Source: an uncultured Prevotellaceae bacterium (GTDB taxonomy: Bacteria; Bacteroidota; Bacteroidia; Bacteroidales; Muribaculaceae). From it: a DNA stretch of 64,000 nucleotides. Below the pieces are notes generated by a model, which saw nothing but the letters and a program-made list of their open reading frames with translations, was not told the DNA's origin and searched no databases. Shown one piece after another: positions 1-9,057 of this stretch (within the stretch, counting starts at the first letter, position 1; each line of letters begins with the position of its first letter). The position numbers were made by a program, and so were the translations under genes. Location: NCBI GenBank assembly GCA_900318205.1, contig ONJS01000008.1, positions 186,001 through 250,000 of the forward strand, in the 5' to 3' direction.

Positions 1-59
1 GGGCCTCCGCCTCGCACTTTAATTTGGGCAAGGATGGACTGTATGTCGGTTTTTTGGTG

Positions 60-67
60 TAATTTTG
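60..67 (+). promoter_or_regulatory. -7 box upstream of the YitT-type gene
   Basis: TAATTTTG matches the Bacteroidetes -7 consensus TAnnTTTG, 45 bases before the start codon. No convincing -33 TTTG lies at the right distance, so this rests on one box. Confidence 0.5.
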
Positions 68-112
68 CGGTCTGAAAAAAGGAACGTTCACATTATATAG
101 TATATATAACTT

Positions 113-1045
113 ATGACTGAGAATACAAGAAAGGTTTTTAATTTGGCGAAGGACTATGTGATGATCACCTTCGGCCTGTTGTGTTACGCCTTCGGTTTCA
201 CGGCTTTTATCCTTCCCGAGAAGATCGTGATCGGTAGCGTGACGGGTCTGTCATCGTTGATCCACTTCTGGCTCGGCTGGAACGTGGCAGCGACCTACTA
301 TGTCATCAACATCATCCTGCTGGCCATCGCCTTCCGCAGCGTGGGCAAGCAGTTTGTGCTGCGCACCATCATCGGCGCATCCATCTCGACATTATTCATT
401 GGCATCTTGCAGCCCATGTTCCCCACCCCAATCGTCGAGCAGCAGACGTTCATGAACGTCATCCTGGGCGCTGTGCTGTGCGGCTTCGGTCTGGGCATCG
501 TCTTCACCCACAACGGTAGCACGGGCGGCACCGACATCATTGCTGCGATGGTCGCCAAGTACAGCACCGTCTCGTTTGGACGCACGATGATGTACTGCGA
601 CGTGATGATCATCTGCTCATCATGGCTGTTGTTCCACTCGATCGACAAGATCGTCTATGGTCTCATCTTCATGGTCATCTACTCGGTCACTGCCGACCGT
701 GTCATCAACAACACGCGGCAGAGCGTCCAGTTCCAGATTATCAGCAAGAAGTGGAAAGAGATTGCCGACAACGTCATCACCGAGGCACACCGCGGCTGCA
801 CCATCATGGATGGCACCGGCTGGTACACCAAGGATAACATCAAAATCGTCATGGTGATGTGCCGCAAGCACGAGAGCGTGAACATCTTCCGCATCATCAA
901 GGAGACCGACCGCGAGGCCATCATCACACAGAGCAACGTCAACGGTGTCTATGGCTTCGGCTTTGACGAACTCAAGGTGCGCGTCCACACCAAAAAGGAC
1001 AACAACGAACACACACAAGGCTCAACTGACAATCTGAAAGCATAA
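113..1045 (+). CDS. YitT family (DUF2179) membrane protein
   Basis: A 310-residue polytopic membrane protein of the YitT/DUF161-DUF2179 family. About five to six hydrophobic segments fill residues 15-200, including a glycine-rich stretch (LGAVLCGFGLGIVF) and the typical NGSTGGTDIIA motif near residue 134. A soluble C-terminal DUF2179 domain follows (about 215-295), with the characteristic IIKETDREAIITQS and VNGVYGFGFDELK segments. The family is widespread in Firmicutes and Bacteroidetes and its transported substrate is unknown; DUF2179 is thought to be a ligand-sensing domain. The gene stands alone, followed by a hairpin and the promoter of the protease gene. Family assignment is firm, function is not. 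Confidence 0.9.
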   Translation: MTENTRKVFNLAKDYVMITFGLLCYAFGFTAFILPEKIVIGSVTGLSSLIHFWLGWNVAATYYVINIILLAIAFRSVGKQFVLRTIIGASISTLFIGILQPMFPTPIVEQQTFMNVILGAVLCGFGLGIVFTHNGSTGGTDIIAAMVAKYSTVSFGRTMMYCDVMIICSSWLLFHSIDKIVYGLIFMVIYSVTADRVINNTRQSVQFQIISKKWKEIADNVITEAHRGCTIMDGTGWYTKDNIKIVMVMCRKHESVNIFRIIKETDREAIITQSNVNGVYGFGFDELKVRVHTKKDNNEHTQGSTDNLKA

Positions 1046-1097
1046 CAAGAAAAAAGACTTTCAGTTTTTCAGGCACTTTTCTTTCAAACCAAAAAAA

Positions 1098-1129
1098 TTT
1101 GGGCACAAGATGTTAATTTTTTGCCCAAA
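1098..1129. terminator. Hairpin between YitT gene and protease promoter
   Basis: Eight-base perfect inverted repeat TTTGGGCA/TGCCCAAA with a 16-base loop. It lies after the YitT gene and touches the next promoter's -33 region, so it could be a weak terminator or an operator. There is no clear T-run after it. Confidence 0.4.
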
Positions 1130-1161
1130 ATTGCATATTTTCCAAAAAAATTATATTTTTG
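1130..1161 (+). promoter_or_regulatory. Promoter of the C10 protease gene
   Basis: -33 ATTG at 1130-1133 and -7 TATTTTTG at 1154-1161, spaced 20 bases, fit the Bacteroidetes sigma-ABfr consensus. This leaves a 5' UTR of about 75 bases. Confidence 0.65.
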
Positions 1162-1241
1162 CACTCCCTTCTCTACACTTTGGTTGTGAACCTATAGACA
1201 TTATACTAATTCATCAATATCATTAACTACTTTAAAACATC

Positions 1242-4200
1242 ATGAGAAAAATCTTATTCTTAGCCTCTCTTCTGCTAAGTGTAACTATGCTGGCTGGCCC
1301 CGTGTCGCCCGACGCGGCACACCGAGCGGCCAATTCGTTCATGCTCAAGCACCACACTGGAGCATCACTCAAGTCAACTCCCGTCAGCGCGCCACGCCTC
1401 AGTGCCACCGGCCACTCGACGTCAAGCCAGGCGAGTTACTATGTGTTCAACACCGTCGGTGACCACGGTTTCGTCATCGTATCGGGCGACGACCGCACCA
1501 CCGATATCCTGGGTTACAGCGACAACGGCAAGTTTGATCCCAACAACGTTCCCGCCAACATGAAGGTTTGGCTCGAGAACTATGCCCTGCAGATTGCTGC
1601 CCTCGATGAGATGGGCATCAAGAGTGCGCCTGCCAACGCACCGCGTCCCACCCGCAACAGCATCTCACCGATGATTACCAGCCATTGGGACCAGGCAGGA
1701 CCCTACTGGAACCACTGCCCCGAGTTCATGGACGTCACCGAGGAAGGTGACACCGTCGGTGAGTTGGCCTACACAGGTTGTGTAGCCACTTCAATGGCAC
1801 AGATCATGAACTACTATAAGTTGCCGATCATGTGCTCCAAGACGATTCCATCCTATATGGTGACCTTCTATTGGCAAGAGGATTACGGTGTTTTTGAGAC
1901 CGACCCGTTGGAGCCCATGTTCTTTGACTGGGACAACATGCGTGACAACTACACTGGCGCCGAGACCGAAGCCGAGAAGGACGCCGTGGCATGGCTCATG
2001 CTCTATGCCGGCTGTGCCGCAGAGATGCAGTATGGCGTCAACGCTTCAAGCACCAGCGACCCCTACATTCCCACAGCGCTCAACGAATACTTCAACTATG
2101 ACGCCAAGCTGGTTTACCGCAGCGACTATGAGCAAGCCGAATGGGAAGACATGATCTATAATGAGTTGGTCGAGGGACGTCCCATGATTTACAACGGCCG
2201 TGCCGGTACCGGTGGCGGACACTCGTTCGTGTGCGACGGCTACGCCTATGGTGACCTGTTCCACATCAACTGGGGCTGGGGTGGCCTTGGCGACGGCTAC
2301 TTCGTCCTCTCGGTGCTCAACCCCTATGCCGGCGGCATCGGCTCCACGACCAGCCTGGAGGGATACAACATCGACCAGACCGCCATCATCGGCATCATGC
2401 CCGGTTACAGTGGCGTGCCTCAACAGATAGACCACCGACTCACCGTTTGGAGAATGTACTACACGGGCGCACGCACCTTTGAGCGCAGCGACGACGGCTA
2501 CTTCAAGCTCAACAAGAACCGTTACATCAAGGTGACCGCCGAGGACCACATCGATGATGGTACCAAGTACCTGCGCGGCATCGCGCTCTATGACAGTGAC
2601 GACAACTTCGTGGAAATCATTGCTCAGACCTATTATGGCTCCAGCTATCTCTCGATTACCGACAGTTGGCCCGATAACCATAGCACTGTCACCTATCCCT
2701 TCCTGAAAGGTGTCACGAGCGGCACCTATAAGATTGTACCTGTCTGCAGTCTTCCCGGTTCTGAGGTTTGGCAGCCCATGATTGAAGGCGACCGCTACTA
2801 CATCAAGGCCACCGTCAATGGCAACTGGATCACGCTGGAAGATCATCCCATCGTAGATCTCGAGTCCACCAACTTTGAGTTCACCGGTGGCGAGAAGGTA
2901 GGGCTTGCCGAGCAGTGCCATGTAACCATCAAGAACAACAGTGAAGACCGCTTCAGCGGACGCATCTACCTCTATGCTGAAAACGAATCGCTCGACGAGT
3001 ATAGTGAATTCACTACCGTTGTCGAGGCTGAGATTCCCGCCCATGGCTCCAAGGTGGTGACCTTCAACTTCACCCCGAAGAATGCCGGCACCAAGAGTGT
3101 GCACCTGTCCACCTTTGACACGTCATGGAATCCCAGCATCCCCGGCACTGGTTCGGTAACCATCGCTGGTTCGGTGACCTACCCGATGAACCTGAGCGTG
3201 GACATCAACGCCCTGAATGCCGACGAGGACATGAACATCTATGACAGCCACATCAAGTTCAAGGTCGATGTCACCAACAACAACACCGAGGGTGAATACA
3301 ACCGTTACATCCTGGCTCCTCTGTTCATCGTTGACGAGAACGGACACGGCACCATGACCACCTACCTGAGCCGCAACGTGGTGATTCCCGCTGGCGAGAC
3401 CCAGACGTTCTACTTTGAGTTCGACAACCTGGCATTCGGCTCGGTTTACGCGCTCAACATCTTTGGCCGCAACGAGAACGAAGTCACTACCAACCTGGTT
3501 AAGCCCGGCGAGTCTAAATACTATACCATCAACCGCGGTATGGTCGTCTGGGACGGTGAGGGCAACCGCGTGGGCTACAAGCCCTACAACGGCATCCGCG
3601 TTCCCGAGAACGCTGCCGCTGTCAGCCTCGAAGGCCTGAACCTGACCTCGTTGATTCCCAACGACAACCCCAATACATTGTATTATATCGGTTCGGGCGA
3701 GAAATACATTCCCGCCGGACTTGAGGCAAGGAATGTTATCCAGAACAATGTGGCGCAACGCGACGTCGTGCTCTATCATGGCTATGACTTCTATGCACCC
3801 TATCGCTTCACGGCCGAGAACATCAGCTATGAACGCAAGTTGACCCAGGGCCGTCATGCCGGACAAGAGGGCGGATGGAGCACCATGGTACTGCCCTTCC
3901 CCGCCACCCAGGTTACTGCCGACGGCGCACCCATCGACTGGATGCACGGCAAGGATGACGCCAAGGGGCTGTGGATCTGCAACTTCAGCGAGGAAGAGGA
4001 TGCTGCCGACGATGCCATCCTGCACGCCGCATACATGGGCAACACGCTCGAGGCCAACGTGCCCTACTTCGTTGCTCCCTATGACGGCGCCAATGGTACC
4101 GACATGCGCGGCAAGACCTTCGTCTTCAGCGCCAATAACGTGACCGTGAAGCCCAATCCCAGCGCCATCACCAGCGGCACCCACCACATGCTCGTGGGCT

Positions 4201-4562
4201 CCTTCCATCAGGAAACCGTCGAGAACGGCTACTTCCTGAACGAGGCCTGCAGCCACTTCGTAAAGACCGCAAGCGCTCAGCTCAAGGCATTTGAGGCCTA
4301 TGCCAACAACGTGGTTGCCAGCGATGTCACCAGCCTGCAGATTCTCCTTGACGAGAATGCCGAGGATGCTCCCAGCAGCCTGCGTGGTGATGTGGACAAG
4401 AACGGTGTCATCAATATTGATGATGTTACCGCCCTGATCAACTACCTGCTCATCAACGACGGCAGCAGCTTTGACGCCACCACCGACTGCGATCTCAATG
4501 GCGTGACCTCGATTGATGATGCCACAGCATTGATCAACTTCCTGCTCTCCGACACCTGGTAA
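1242..4562 (+). CDS. Secreted C10 family cysteine protease with dockerin-like tail
   Basis: An 1106-residue exported protease of family C10 (streptopain/SpeB type, also called Spi-C10). A signal peptide (residues 1-18) is followed by a propeptide/Spi-like domain (about 19-125). The catalytic domain holds Cys180 in YTGCVATSMAQIMNYY, His327 in GGGHSFVCDGY, and the NWGWGG segment typical of the family. The middle (about 395-1040) is predicted beta-rich accessory sequence. Residues 1047-1106 are two dockerin-like Ca-binding repeats (GDVDKNGVINIDDVTALIN and DLNGVTSIDDATALIN). Family C10 enzymes cleave extracellular proteins; a role in nutrient protein digestion or host interaction is inference. 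At over 1100 residues it is much longer than streptopain (about 400). The gene is monocistronic, with its own promoter and terminator. Confidence 0.92.
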   Translation: MRKILFLASLLLSVTMLAGPVSPDAAHRAANSFMLKHHTGASLKSTPVSAPRLSATGHSTSSQASYYVFNTVGDHGFVIVSGDDRTTDILGYSDNGKFDPNNVPANMKVWLENYALQIAALDEMGIKSAPANAPRPTRNSISPMITSHWDQAGPYWNHCPEFMDVTEEGDTVGELAYTGCVATSMAQIMNYYKLPIMCSKTIPSYMVTFYWQEDYGVFETDPLEPMFFDWDNMRDNYTGAETEAEKDAVAWLMLYAGCAAEMQYGVNASSTSDPYIPTALNEYFNYDAKLVYRSDYEQAEWEDMIYNELVEGRPMIYNGRAGTGGGHSFVCDGYAYGDLFHINWGWGGLGDGYFVLSVLNPYAGGIGSTTSLEGYNIDQTAIIGIMPGYSGVPQQIDHRLTVWRMYYTGARTFERSDDGYFKLNKNRYIKVTAEDHIDDGTKYLRGIALYDSDDNFVEIIAQTYYGSSYLSITDSWPDNHSTVTYPFLKGVTSGTYKIVPVCSLPGSEVWQPMIEGDRYYIKATVNGNWITLEDHPIVDLESTNFEFTGGEKVGLAEQCHVTIKNNSEDRFSGRIYLYAENESLDEYSEFTTVVEAEIPAHGSKVVTFNFTPKNAGTKSVHLSTFDTSWNPSIPGTGSVTIAGSVTYPMNLSVDINALNADEDMNIYDSHIKFKVDVTNNNTEGEYNRYILAPLFIVDENGHGTMTTYLSRNVVIPAGETQTFYFEFDNLAFGSVYALNIFGRNENEVTTNLVKPGESKYYTINRGMVVWDGEGNRVGYKPYNGIRVPENAAAVSLEGLNLTSLIPNDNPNTLYYIGSGEKYIPAGLEARNVIQNNVAQRDVVLYHGYDFYAPYRFTAENISYERKLTQGRHAGQEGGWSTMVLPFPATQVTADGAPIDWMHGKDDAKGLWICNFSEEEDAADDAILHAAYMGNTLEANVPYFVAPYDGANGTDMRGKTFVFSANNVTVKPNPSAITSGTHHMLVGSFHQETVENGYFLNEACSHFVKTASAQLKAFEAYANNVVASDVTSLQILLDENAEDAPSSLRGDVDKNGVINIDDVTALINYLLINDGSSFDATTDCDLNGVTSIDDATALINFLLSDTW

Positions 4563-4584
4563 TCATCCCCACACCTGACCATAT

Positions 4585-4617
4585 CAAGGGCGCGCCATTT
4601 ATCGTGGCGCGCCCTTG
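4585..4617. terminator. Strong hairpin terminator after the C10 protease
   Basis: A perfect 13-bp GC-rich stem (arms 4585-4597 and 4605-4617, beginning CAAGGGCGCGCC) with a 7-base loop, 22 bases after the stop codon. Only a short T-rich tail (TTGTC) follows. Confidence 0.75.
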
Positions 4618-4650
4618 TTGTCTCTAACGTGACTCCAACCCAAGAATAAA

Positions 4651-4717
4651 GTACTGATACTTAATTCCTCCACTATGTAGAGACGCAAAAATTTTGCGTC
4701 TCCAAGCCAGCATTTGG
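4651..4717. repeat. TAGAGACGC hairpin repeat, copy 1
   Basis: Contains the palindrome GAGACGCAAAA-a-TTTTGCGTCTC (4680-4702). The flanks are shared with copy 2 near 16450-16535: GTACTGATAC upstream and GCCAGCATTTGG downstream. It lies between the convergent protease and MBOAT genes. The rest of this 311-base gap (4563-4873) holds the protease terminator and a weaker hairpin near 4825-4847; no gene is seen. Confidence 0.75.
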
Positions 4718-4873
4718 CCATTCGTTAGCAATTCCCAACTCCTGAGGTTGTTGCAAAACTAATGCCTCAAAAAAATAATTGCGCTTCGCACGCACATCAG
4801 TACAAGCATGGATTTATAACACAGCCTCTTGAGTATCACTTAAGAGGTTCTCGTTATCCTACGGGTTGACAGG

Positions 4874-6274
4874 TTAGAACTGGAAATAGATGAATTGCGT
4901 GTACTTGTCGAGGCTGGCAAGCGCGATACCGATGAGCAGGCCCCAATAGATGGTCCAACGCAACACGCGGGGGAACTGCATCTTCAACAGTGGGAACTCC
5001 TGCCTGCGGCCCAGCCACTCGATGACAAAGAAAGGGATGATATAGTACAGCGCTTCCATATAAGGCGGCCACTCCAGCCACTGGCCGTGGAGGATGACAC
5101 TGCCTATCTCGCTCAACTGGCCGATGCCGCTGGCACGGAAAGCGATAAAAATCATTGCAAAGATGAAATAGGTCAACAGGCAACGCGGGATGTCACGAAC
5201 AGACGCGTGCTCGCTCAACTTTTGCTTAGGCATGAACACAAACGGCAGCAACAACAGGCCGTTGACGGTGCCCCAGATGACAAACGTCCAGTCGGCTCCA
5301 TGCCACAAGCCGGAGAGCGAGAAGACGATCATCGTGTTCAACGCCGTGCGCCACTGGCCGCGACGCGAGCCGCCCAACGGGAAATAGACATAGTGGCGGA
5401 ACCACGTCATCAGCGAGATGTGCCAACGCTGCCACAACTCCTTCATGTTGCGAGAGAAGAACGGGTAACGGAAGTTGGGCTGCAGCCTGATGTTCAACAG
5501 GCGGGCAGAGCCGATGGCGATATCGCTGTAACCCGAGAAGTCGGCATAGATCTGCACGGCAAACAACAGTCCGGCCCATATCATGCTGGATGCCGAGTAA
5601 TAAGACGGATTAGAGAACAGCGGATCAACAAAGCCGCTCATCGTGTCGGCAATGATGACCTTCTTGGACAGACCCCACAGGATCTGACGCATACCAATCA
5701 ACGCCGTGTCATAGTCAAACGACTTCTTACGCATGAACTGAGGCAGCAGGTTGGTCGCGCGCTCAATGGGACCGGCTACCAGCTGCGGGAAGAATGCAAT
5801 AAACACGCTGAAGGCCACCACGTCACGCGTGGGCTTGATGTTCCCGCGATAGACGTCAACGGTGTAGCTGATGGCCTGGAACGTGTAGAACGAGATGCCC
5901 ACCGGCAGCAGGATGTGAATCGTCGGCCAGTCGGGATTCACGCCGAAGAGTCCCAGCAAGTGTACAAAACTGTCACGCAGGAAATTCAGGTACTTGAACA
6001 GACACAGGATGCCCAGGTTGGTCACAATGTTGGCGGCAGCCCACAACTTGTCAACGCCCGAGCGGCGACCACCCTTCATCAGCAACGCCGTGCCCCATGT
6101 CGTCATCGTGGTGAACAGGATGAGGCTGAGCATGCGCCAGTCCCACCAGCCATAGAACACATAGCTGGCAATCAGCAGGAACAGGTTCTGCACCTTGAGA
6201 TGGTTGCGCAGCCCCCAGTAGATAAAGAACACCAAGGGCAGGAACAAGGCGTAGGAATAGGTGTCAAATTGCAT
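4874..6274 (-). CDS. MBOAT family O-acyltransferase (AlgI-like), paralog 1
   Basis: A 466-residue polytopic membrane-bound O-acyltransferase of the AlgI/DltB group, which transfers acyl groups to exported glycans or other polymers at the inner membrane. MBOAT hallmarks are present: GISFYTFQAISYTVDVYRG (about 126-144), ADFSGYSDIAIG (244-255), WQRWHISL with His285, and the catalytic-type His325 in SGLWHGADWTFVIWG. The start was set at MQFDTYSYAL (6274) rather than an upstream ATG (6328), because paralog 2 begins MQFDTYTYAM and a good -7 box lies between the two candidates. Most residues match paralog 2 (9058-10455), including the MQFIYFQF-type C-terminus. No SGNH/AlgJ-like partner is adjacent, so its acceptor substrate is unknown. 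Confidence 0.92.
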   Translation of the reverse strand: MQFDTYSYALFLPLVFFIYWGLRNHLKVQNLFLLIASYVFYGWWDWRMLSLILFTTMTTWGTALLMKGGRRSGVDKLWAAANIVTNLGILCLFKYLNFLRDSFVHLLGLFGVNPDWPTIHILLPVGISFYTFQAISYTVDVYRGNIKPTRDVVAFSVFIAFFPQLVAGPIERATNLLPQFMRKKSFDYDTALIGMRQILWGLSKKVIIADTMSGFVDPLFSNPSYYSASSMIWAGLLFAVQIYADFSGYSDIAIGSARLLNIRLQPNFRYPFFSRNMKELWQRWHISLMTWFRHYVYFPLGGSRRGQWRTALNTMIVFSLSGLWHGADWTFVIWGTVNGLLLLPFVFMPKQKLSEHASVRDIPRCLLTYFIFAMIFIAFRASGIGQLSEIGSVILHGQWLEWPPYMEALYYIIPFFVIEWLGRRQEFPLLKMQFPRVLRWTIYWGLLIGIALASLDKYTQFIYFQF

Positions 6275-6298
6275 AACAGTCTTTTGCTTAACGACCTG

Positions 6299-6331
6299 CA
6301 AAGGTAGTGAAAAAGTTGGTAGCCCCACAAC
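6299..6331 (-). promoter_or_regulatory. Promoter of MBOAT paralog 1
   Basis: On the minus strand, -7 TACCTTTG (6299-6306) and -33 GTTG (6328-6331) are 21 bases apart. The promoter is back to back with that of tyrS. Confidence 0.7.
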
Positions 6332-6361
6332 AAATGCTCTTCTTTCTTTTCATGCCAAAAA

Positions 6362-6393
6362 TTGTGAAGGTTAATGAAAATGTTGTAACTTTG
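6362..6393 (+). promoter_or_regulatory. Promoter of tyrS
   Basis: -33 TTG (6362-6364) and -7 TAACTTTG (6386-6393), spaced 21 bases. The box lies inside the longest open frame of tyrS, which supports the downstream start at 6445. Confidence 0.7.
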
Positions 6394-6444
6394 CCGACTA
6401 AATCAAGAAGAATAACCAACATCATATATATAAAGACATTAACG

Positions 6445-7737
6445 ATGAATTTTGTAGAAGAACTGAAATGGCGCGGCATGATCAATGACATCATGCCTGG
6501 TGCCGAGGAGCAACTCAACAAGGAAATGACCAGTGGCTATGTGGGCATCGACCCCACCGCCGACTCACTGCACATCGGCCACCTCGTGGGCGTGATGATG
6601 CTCAAGCACCTCCAGCGTGCGGGACACCGTCCCATCGCCCTCATCGGCGGTGCAACGGGTATGATCGGTGACCCCTCGATGAAGTCGCAGGAGCGCAAGC
6701 TCATCGACGAGGAGACCCTGCGTCACAACCAGGAGTGCATCCGCCAGCAACTGGCCAAGTTCCTGGACTTTGACAGCGATGCTCCTAACCACGCCATCGT
6801 GGTGAACAACTATGACTGGATGAAGAATTTCACCTTCCTGAGCTTCATCCGCGACATTGGCAAGCACATCACCGTCAACTACATGATGGCAAAGGACAGC
6901 GTCAAGAAGCGCCTGGCTGCCAATGCCGACCACGGTATGTCGTTCACCGAGTTCTCCTACCAGCTGCTCCAGGGCTACGACTTCCTCTACCTCTATGAGC
7001 ACGAGGGCTGCAAGCTGCAGATGGGTGGCAGTGACCAGTGGGGCAACATCACCACCGGTACCGAGCTCATCCGCCGCATCAACGGCGGTGAGGCCTATGC
7101 CATCACCTGCCCGCTCATCACCAAGAGCGACGGCACCAAGTTCGGCAAGACCGAGGGTGGCAACGTGTGGCTCGACCCGAAGCGCACCTCGCCCTACAAG
7201 TTCTACCAGTTCTGGATCAACGTCAGCGACGAGGACGCCAAGAAATACATCAAGATCTTCACCGCACTGCCTCAGGACGAAATCGAAGAGCTGATTGCTG
7301 AGCAGGAGAAGGATCCCGGCCTGCGTCCGTTGCAGAAACGCCTCGCCAAGGAGATTACCACCATGGTACACAGCGCCGAGGACTACGAGATGGCAGTCGA
7401 GGCCTCACAGATCCTGTTCTCTAACAAGGCCAAGGACATCCTCCACAAGATTGACGAGGAAACCCTGCTCAACGTGTTCGAGGGCGTGCCCCAGTTCGAG
7501 GTACCCCGCAGCGCCATCGACGAGGGTACTCCCCTCATCTCGCTGCTGACCGACACCGCTGCCGTCTTCCCCAGCAAGGGCGAGATGCGCAAGCTGACCC
7601 AGGGCGGTGGCGTGAGCATCAACAAGGAAAAGATCGCTGATCCCAACATGCCCGCCAGTGCCGACATGCTGCTCAACGACAAGTACATCCTTGCTCAGAA
7701 AGGTAAGAAAAACTACTACCTGCTCATTGTTAAGTAA
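6445..7737 (+). CDS. tyrS: Tyrosyl-tRNA synthetase
   Basis: A 430-residue class I aminoacyl-tRNA synthetase that charges tRNA-Tyr in the cytoplasm. Visible signatures are the HIGH-type motif HIGHLVG (about residue 45), the tyrosine/tRNA-contacting stretch [10 protein letters not shown] and GGSDQWGNI, and a KMSKS equivalent KFGKTEGG, all typical of the bacterial TyrRS (TyrS) clade. The C-terminus (about 365-430) resembles an S4 RNA-binding domain. The frame is open upstream to 6307, but the start [12 protein letters not shown] at 6445 gives the normal family length and leaves the promoter outside the gene. Single gene, divergent from MBOAT paralog 1. Confidence 0.97.
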   Translation: MNFVEELKWRGMINDIMPGAEEQLNKEMTSGYVGIDPTADSLHIGHLVGVMMLKHLQRAGHRPIALIGGATGMIGDPSMKSQERKLIDEETLRHNQECIRQQLAKFLDFDSDAPNHAIVVNNYDWMKNFTFLSFIRDIGKHITVNYMMAKDSVKKRLAANADHGMSFTEFSYQLLQGYDFLYLYEHEGCKLQMGGSDQWGNITTGTELIRRINGGEAYAITCPLITKSDGTKFGKTEGGNVWLDPKRTSPYKFYQFWINVSDEDAKKYIKIFTALPQDEIEELIAEQEKDPGLRPLQKRLAKEITTMVHSAEDYEMAVEASQILFSNKAKDILHKIDEETLLNVFEGVPQFEVPRSAIDEGTPLISLLTDTAAVFPSKGEMRKLTQGGGVSINKEKIADPNMPASADMLLNDKYILAQKGKKNYYLLIVK

Positions 7738-7786
7738 TTAGACTACTCCCTGCATCAGAAAAAGTAAAAAAAATTTGATAAACGGG

Positions 7787-7815
7787 TTGTAATTCAAAAA
7801 AAAGCAGTAATTTTG
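7787..7815 (+). promoter_or_regulatory. Promoter of tRNA-Gln
   Basis: -7 TAATTTTG at 7808-7815 with a TTG at 7787-7789 (spacing 18, one short of the usual range), about 43 bases before the tRNA. Confidence 0.6.
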
Positions 7816-7857
7816 CACCGCTTCTGCGGCAGGCAACTGTCCAGATGACATAGGGAT

Positions 7858-7931
7858 TGCCTTGTAGTGTAATGGTAACACAACGGTTTTTGGTGCCGCA
7901 TTTCCTGGTTCGAGTCCGGGCAAGGCAACCA
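7858..7931 (+). tRNA. tRNA-Gln (anticodon TTG)
   Basis: A cloverleaf can be drawn by hand: acceptor stem TGCCTTG/CAAGGCA, D-stem GTGT/ACAC, anticodon loop TTTTGGT giving anticodon TTG, T-arm CCTGG-TTCGAGT-CCGGG, discriminator A and an encoded CCA at 7929-7931. The anticodon stem has a weak first pair (A-C). Confidence 0.9.
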
Positions 7932-7977
7932 GTCAGAGAGGGGAGACAGACGCAACGTTTGTCTCCTCTCTCTGACT
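7931..7977. terminator. Long hairpin immediately after tRNA-Gln
   Basis: An 18-bp stem with a single G-U pair (arms 7931-7948 and 7960-7977) and an 11-base loop. It starts at the last base of the tRNA. No T-run follows, so it may serve as a terminator or as a 3' processing barrier. Confidence 0.6.
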
Positions 7978-8022
7978 GAATGACTACGGAACGGTAATGA
8001 ATCTTGTCTTTACTATTCTTCC

Positions 8023-9044
8023 CTATTGGGTATCGTTGTTGATCGTTTTCTGCCATTCGTCAGGGTATTGGAGAGGTAGTTCCTGCTCCTGGTAGCTGCG
8101 GTCGATGAGCTCGGTGCAACGGTGGATCAGGATGTGCATCCCGTCGTAGTAACTATGAAGGTCATGGACCAGCACGCTGTCCCAGCTGAAGTCATGCACG
8201 CAGCGGCTCCCCATGATCTCATTGAGCACAGCACGGTCCAGCGGCAGCAGACCCTGGGTGCGGAAACGAGGCGGCACAATCACCAGGTAGTCCACACCAT
8301 GCGTTTTCAGCATATCGGCAATCTCTCGCAGCATCTTCTCGGACTCTCCAGTGATGACCAGCGGCATGGGGTTGGGCAGTGCCTGCATCTCCACCAGCCA
8401 CGGCATGGTGCTGAAGTAGCTGTCGGGGTCGGCCAGGATGAGCGAATCCTTCGCGTCGTTGCGGTCCTCGTTGGCCAGCTCGTCATGGCCGCTGACGGGG
8501 ACGGGCTGCATCTTCCCATCGGGGACAAGTCTGTCGGCCACCAGTTCGGGCCACAGGCTGTAGAGGAACAGCTCGGGGTCGCGGTAGGCGTTGAAGTGCA
8601 CCATGTGGAAGTCCAGCCAGCTGACCTCGGGCGAGACCTCATAGTGGGGGACATAGGGCATCTCGCGGTAACGCTTGGGACGCCTGAACATCTCCTCCTC
8701 CATCACCAGCAGCACATGCCTGACGTCCTGGTGAAGTGGTAGATGTGCGCACTGTCGGGCAGGTGACGAACCCACTGGCGCGCTGTGAAGTTGGTGGACA
8801 GCGAGGAGCCGAAGATGAACGAGTCATAGTGCCGCTCCAGGCTGTGGTACTTGAGGCCCTCGACGGCGACATAGCGCTTGTTGGGGATGCGCTCCAGCGA
8901 ATCGCCGGACTCCACCGACACGCCGTCGTAACGGTGCACCACGCCGAAGGGGTCCAGCACCACATACAGCGCCAGGAACAACGCCAGCGGCGATGCCGCC
9001 AGCAATACGCGCAAGATGAATTCCTTGATTCCTTTACGTTTCAT
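8023..9044 (-). pseudogene. AlgJ/SGNH-like partner of MBOAT, frame-disrupted
   Basis: Two open frames together look like one secreted or membrane-anchored protein of the kind found after MBOAT genes in Bacteroidetes. The first (9044 to 8703) gives an N-terminal membrane anchor, then DSFIFGSSLSTNFTARQW, the GSS block typical of SGNH-like partners, and stops after HIYHFT. The second, in another frame, resumes with DVRHVLLVMEEEMF and continues to 8023 (about 230 more residues, ending WQKTINNDTQ). In related proteins a linker of about 20-30 residues usually sits between these blocks, so an out-of-frame deletion near 8720-8735 is the simplest explanation; an assembly error is possible. It starts 13 bases after MBOAT paralog 2 and is probably cotranscribed with it. 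Confidence 0.7.
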
Positions 9045-9057
9045 GCCTTATCGTTTT

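Noticed and set aside
4895-6307. 470-codon frame antisense to MBOAT paralog 1
   Set aside because: It is the shadow of a strongly supported membrane enzyme; its composition (Gln/Arg/Asp-rich) is an artefact of codon bias.
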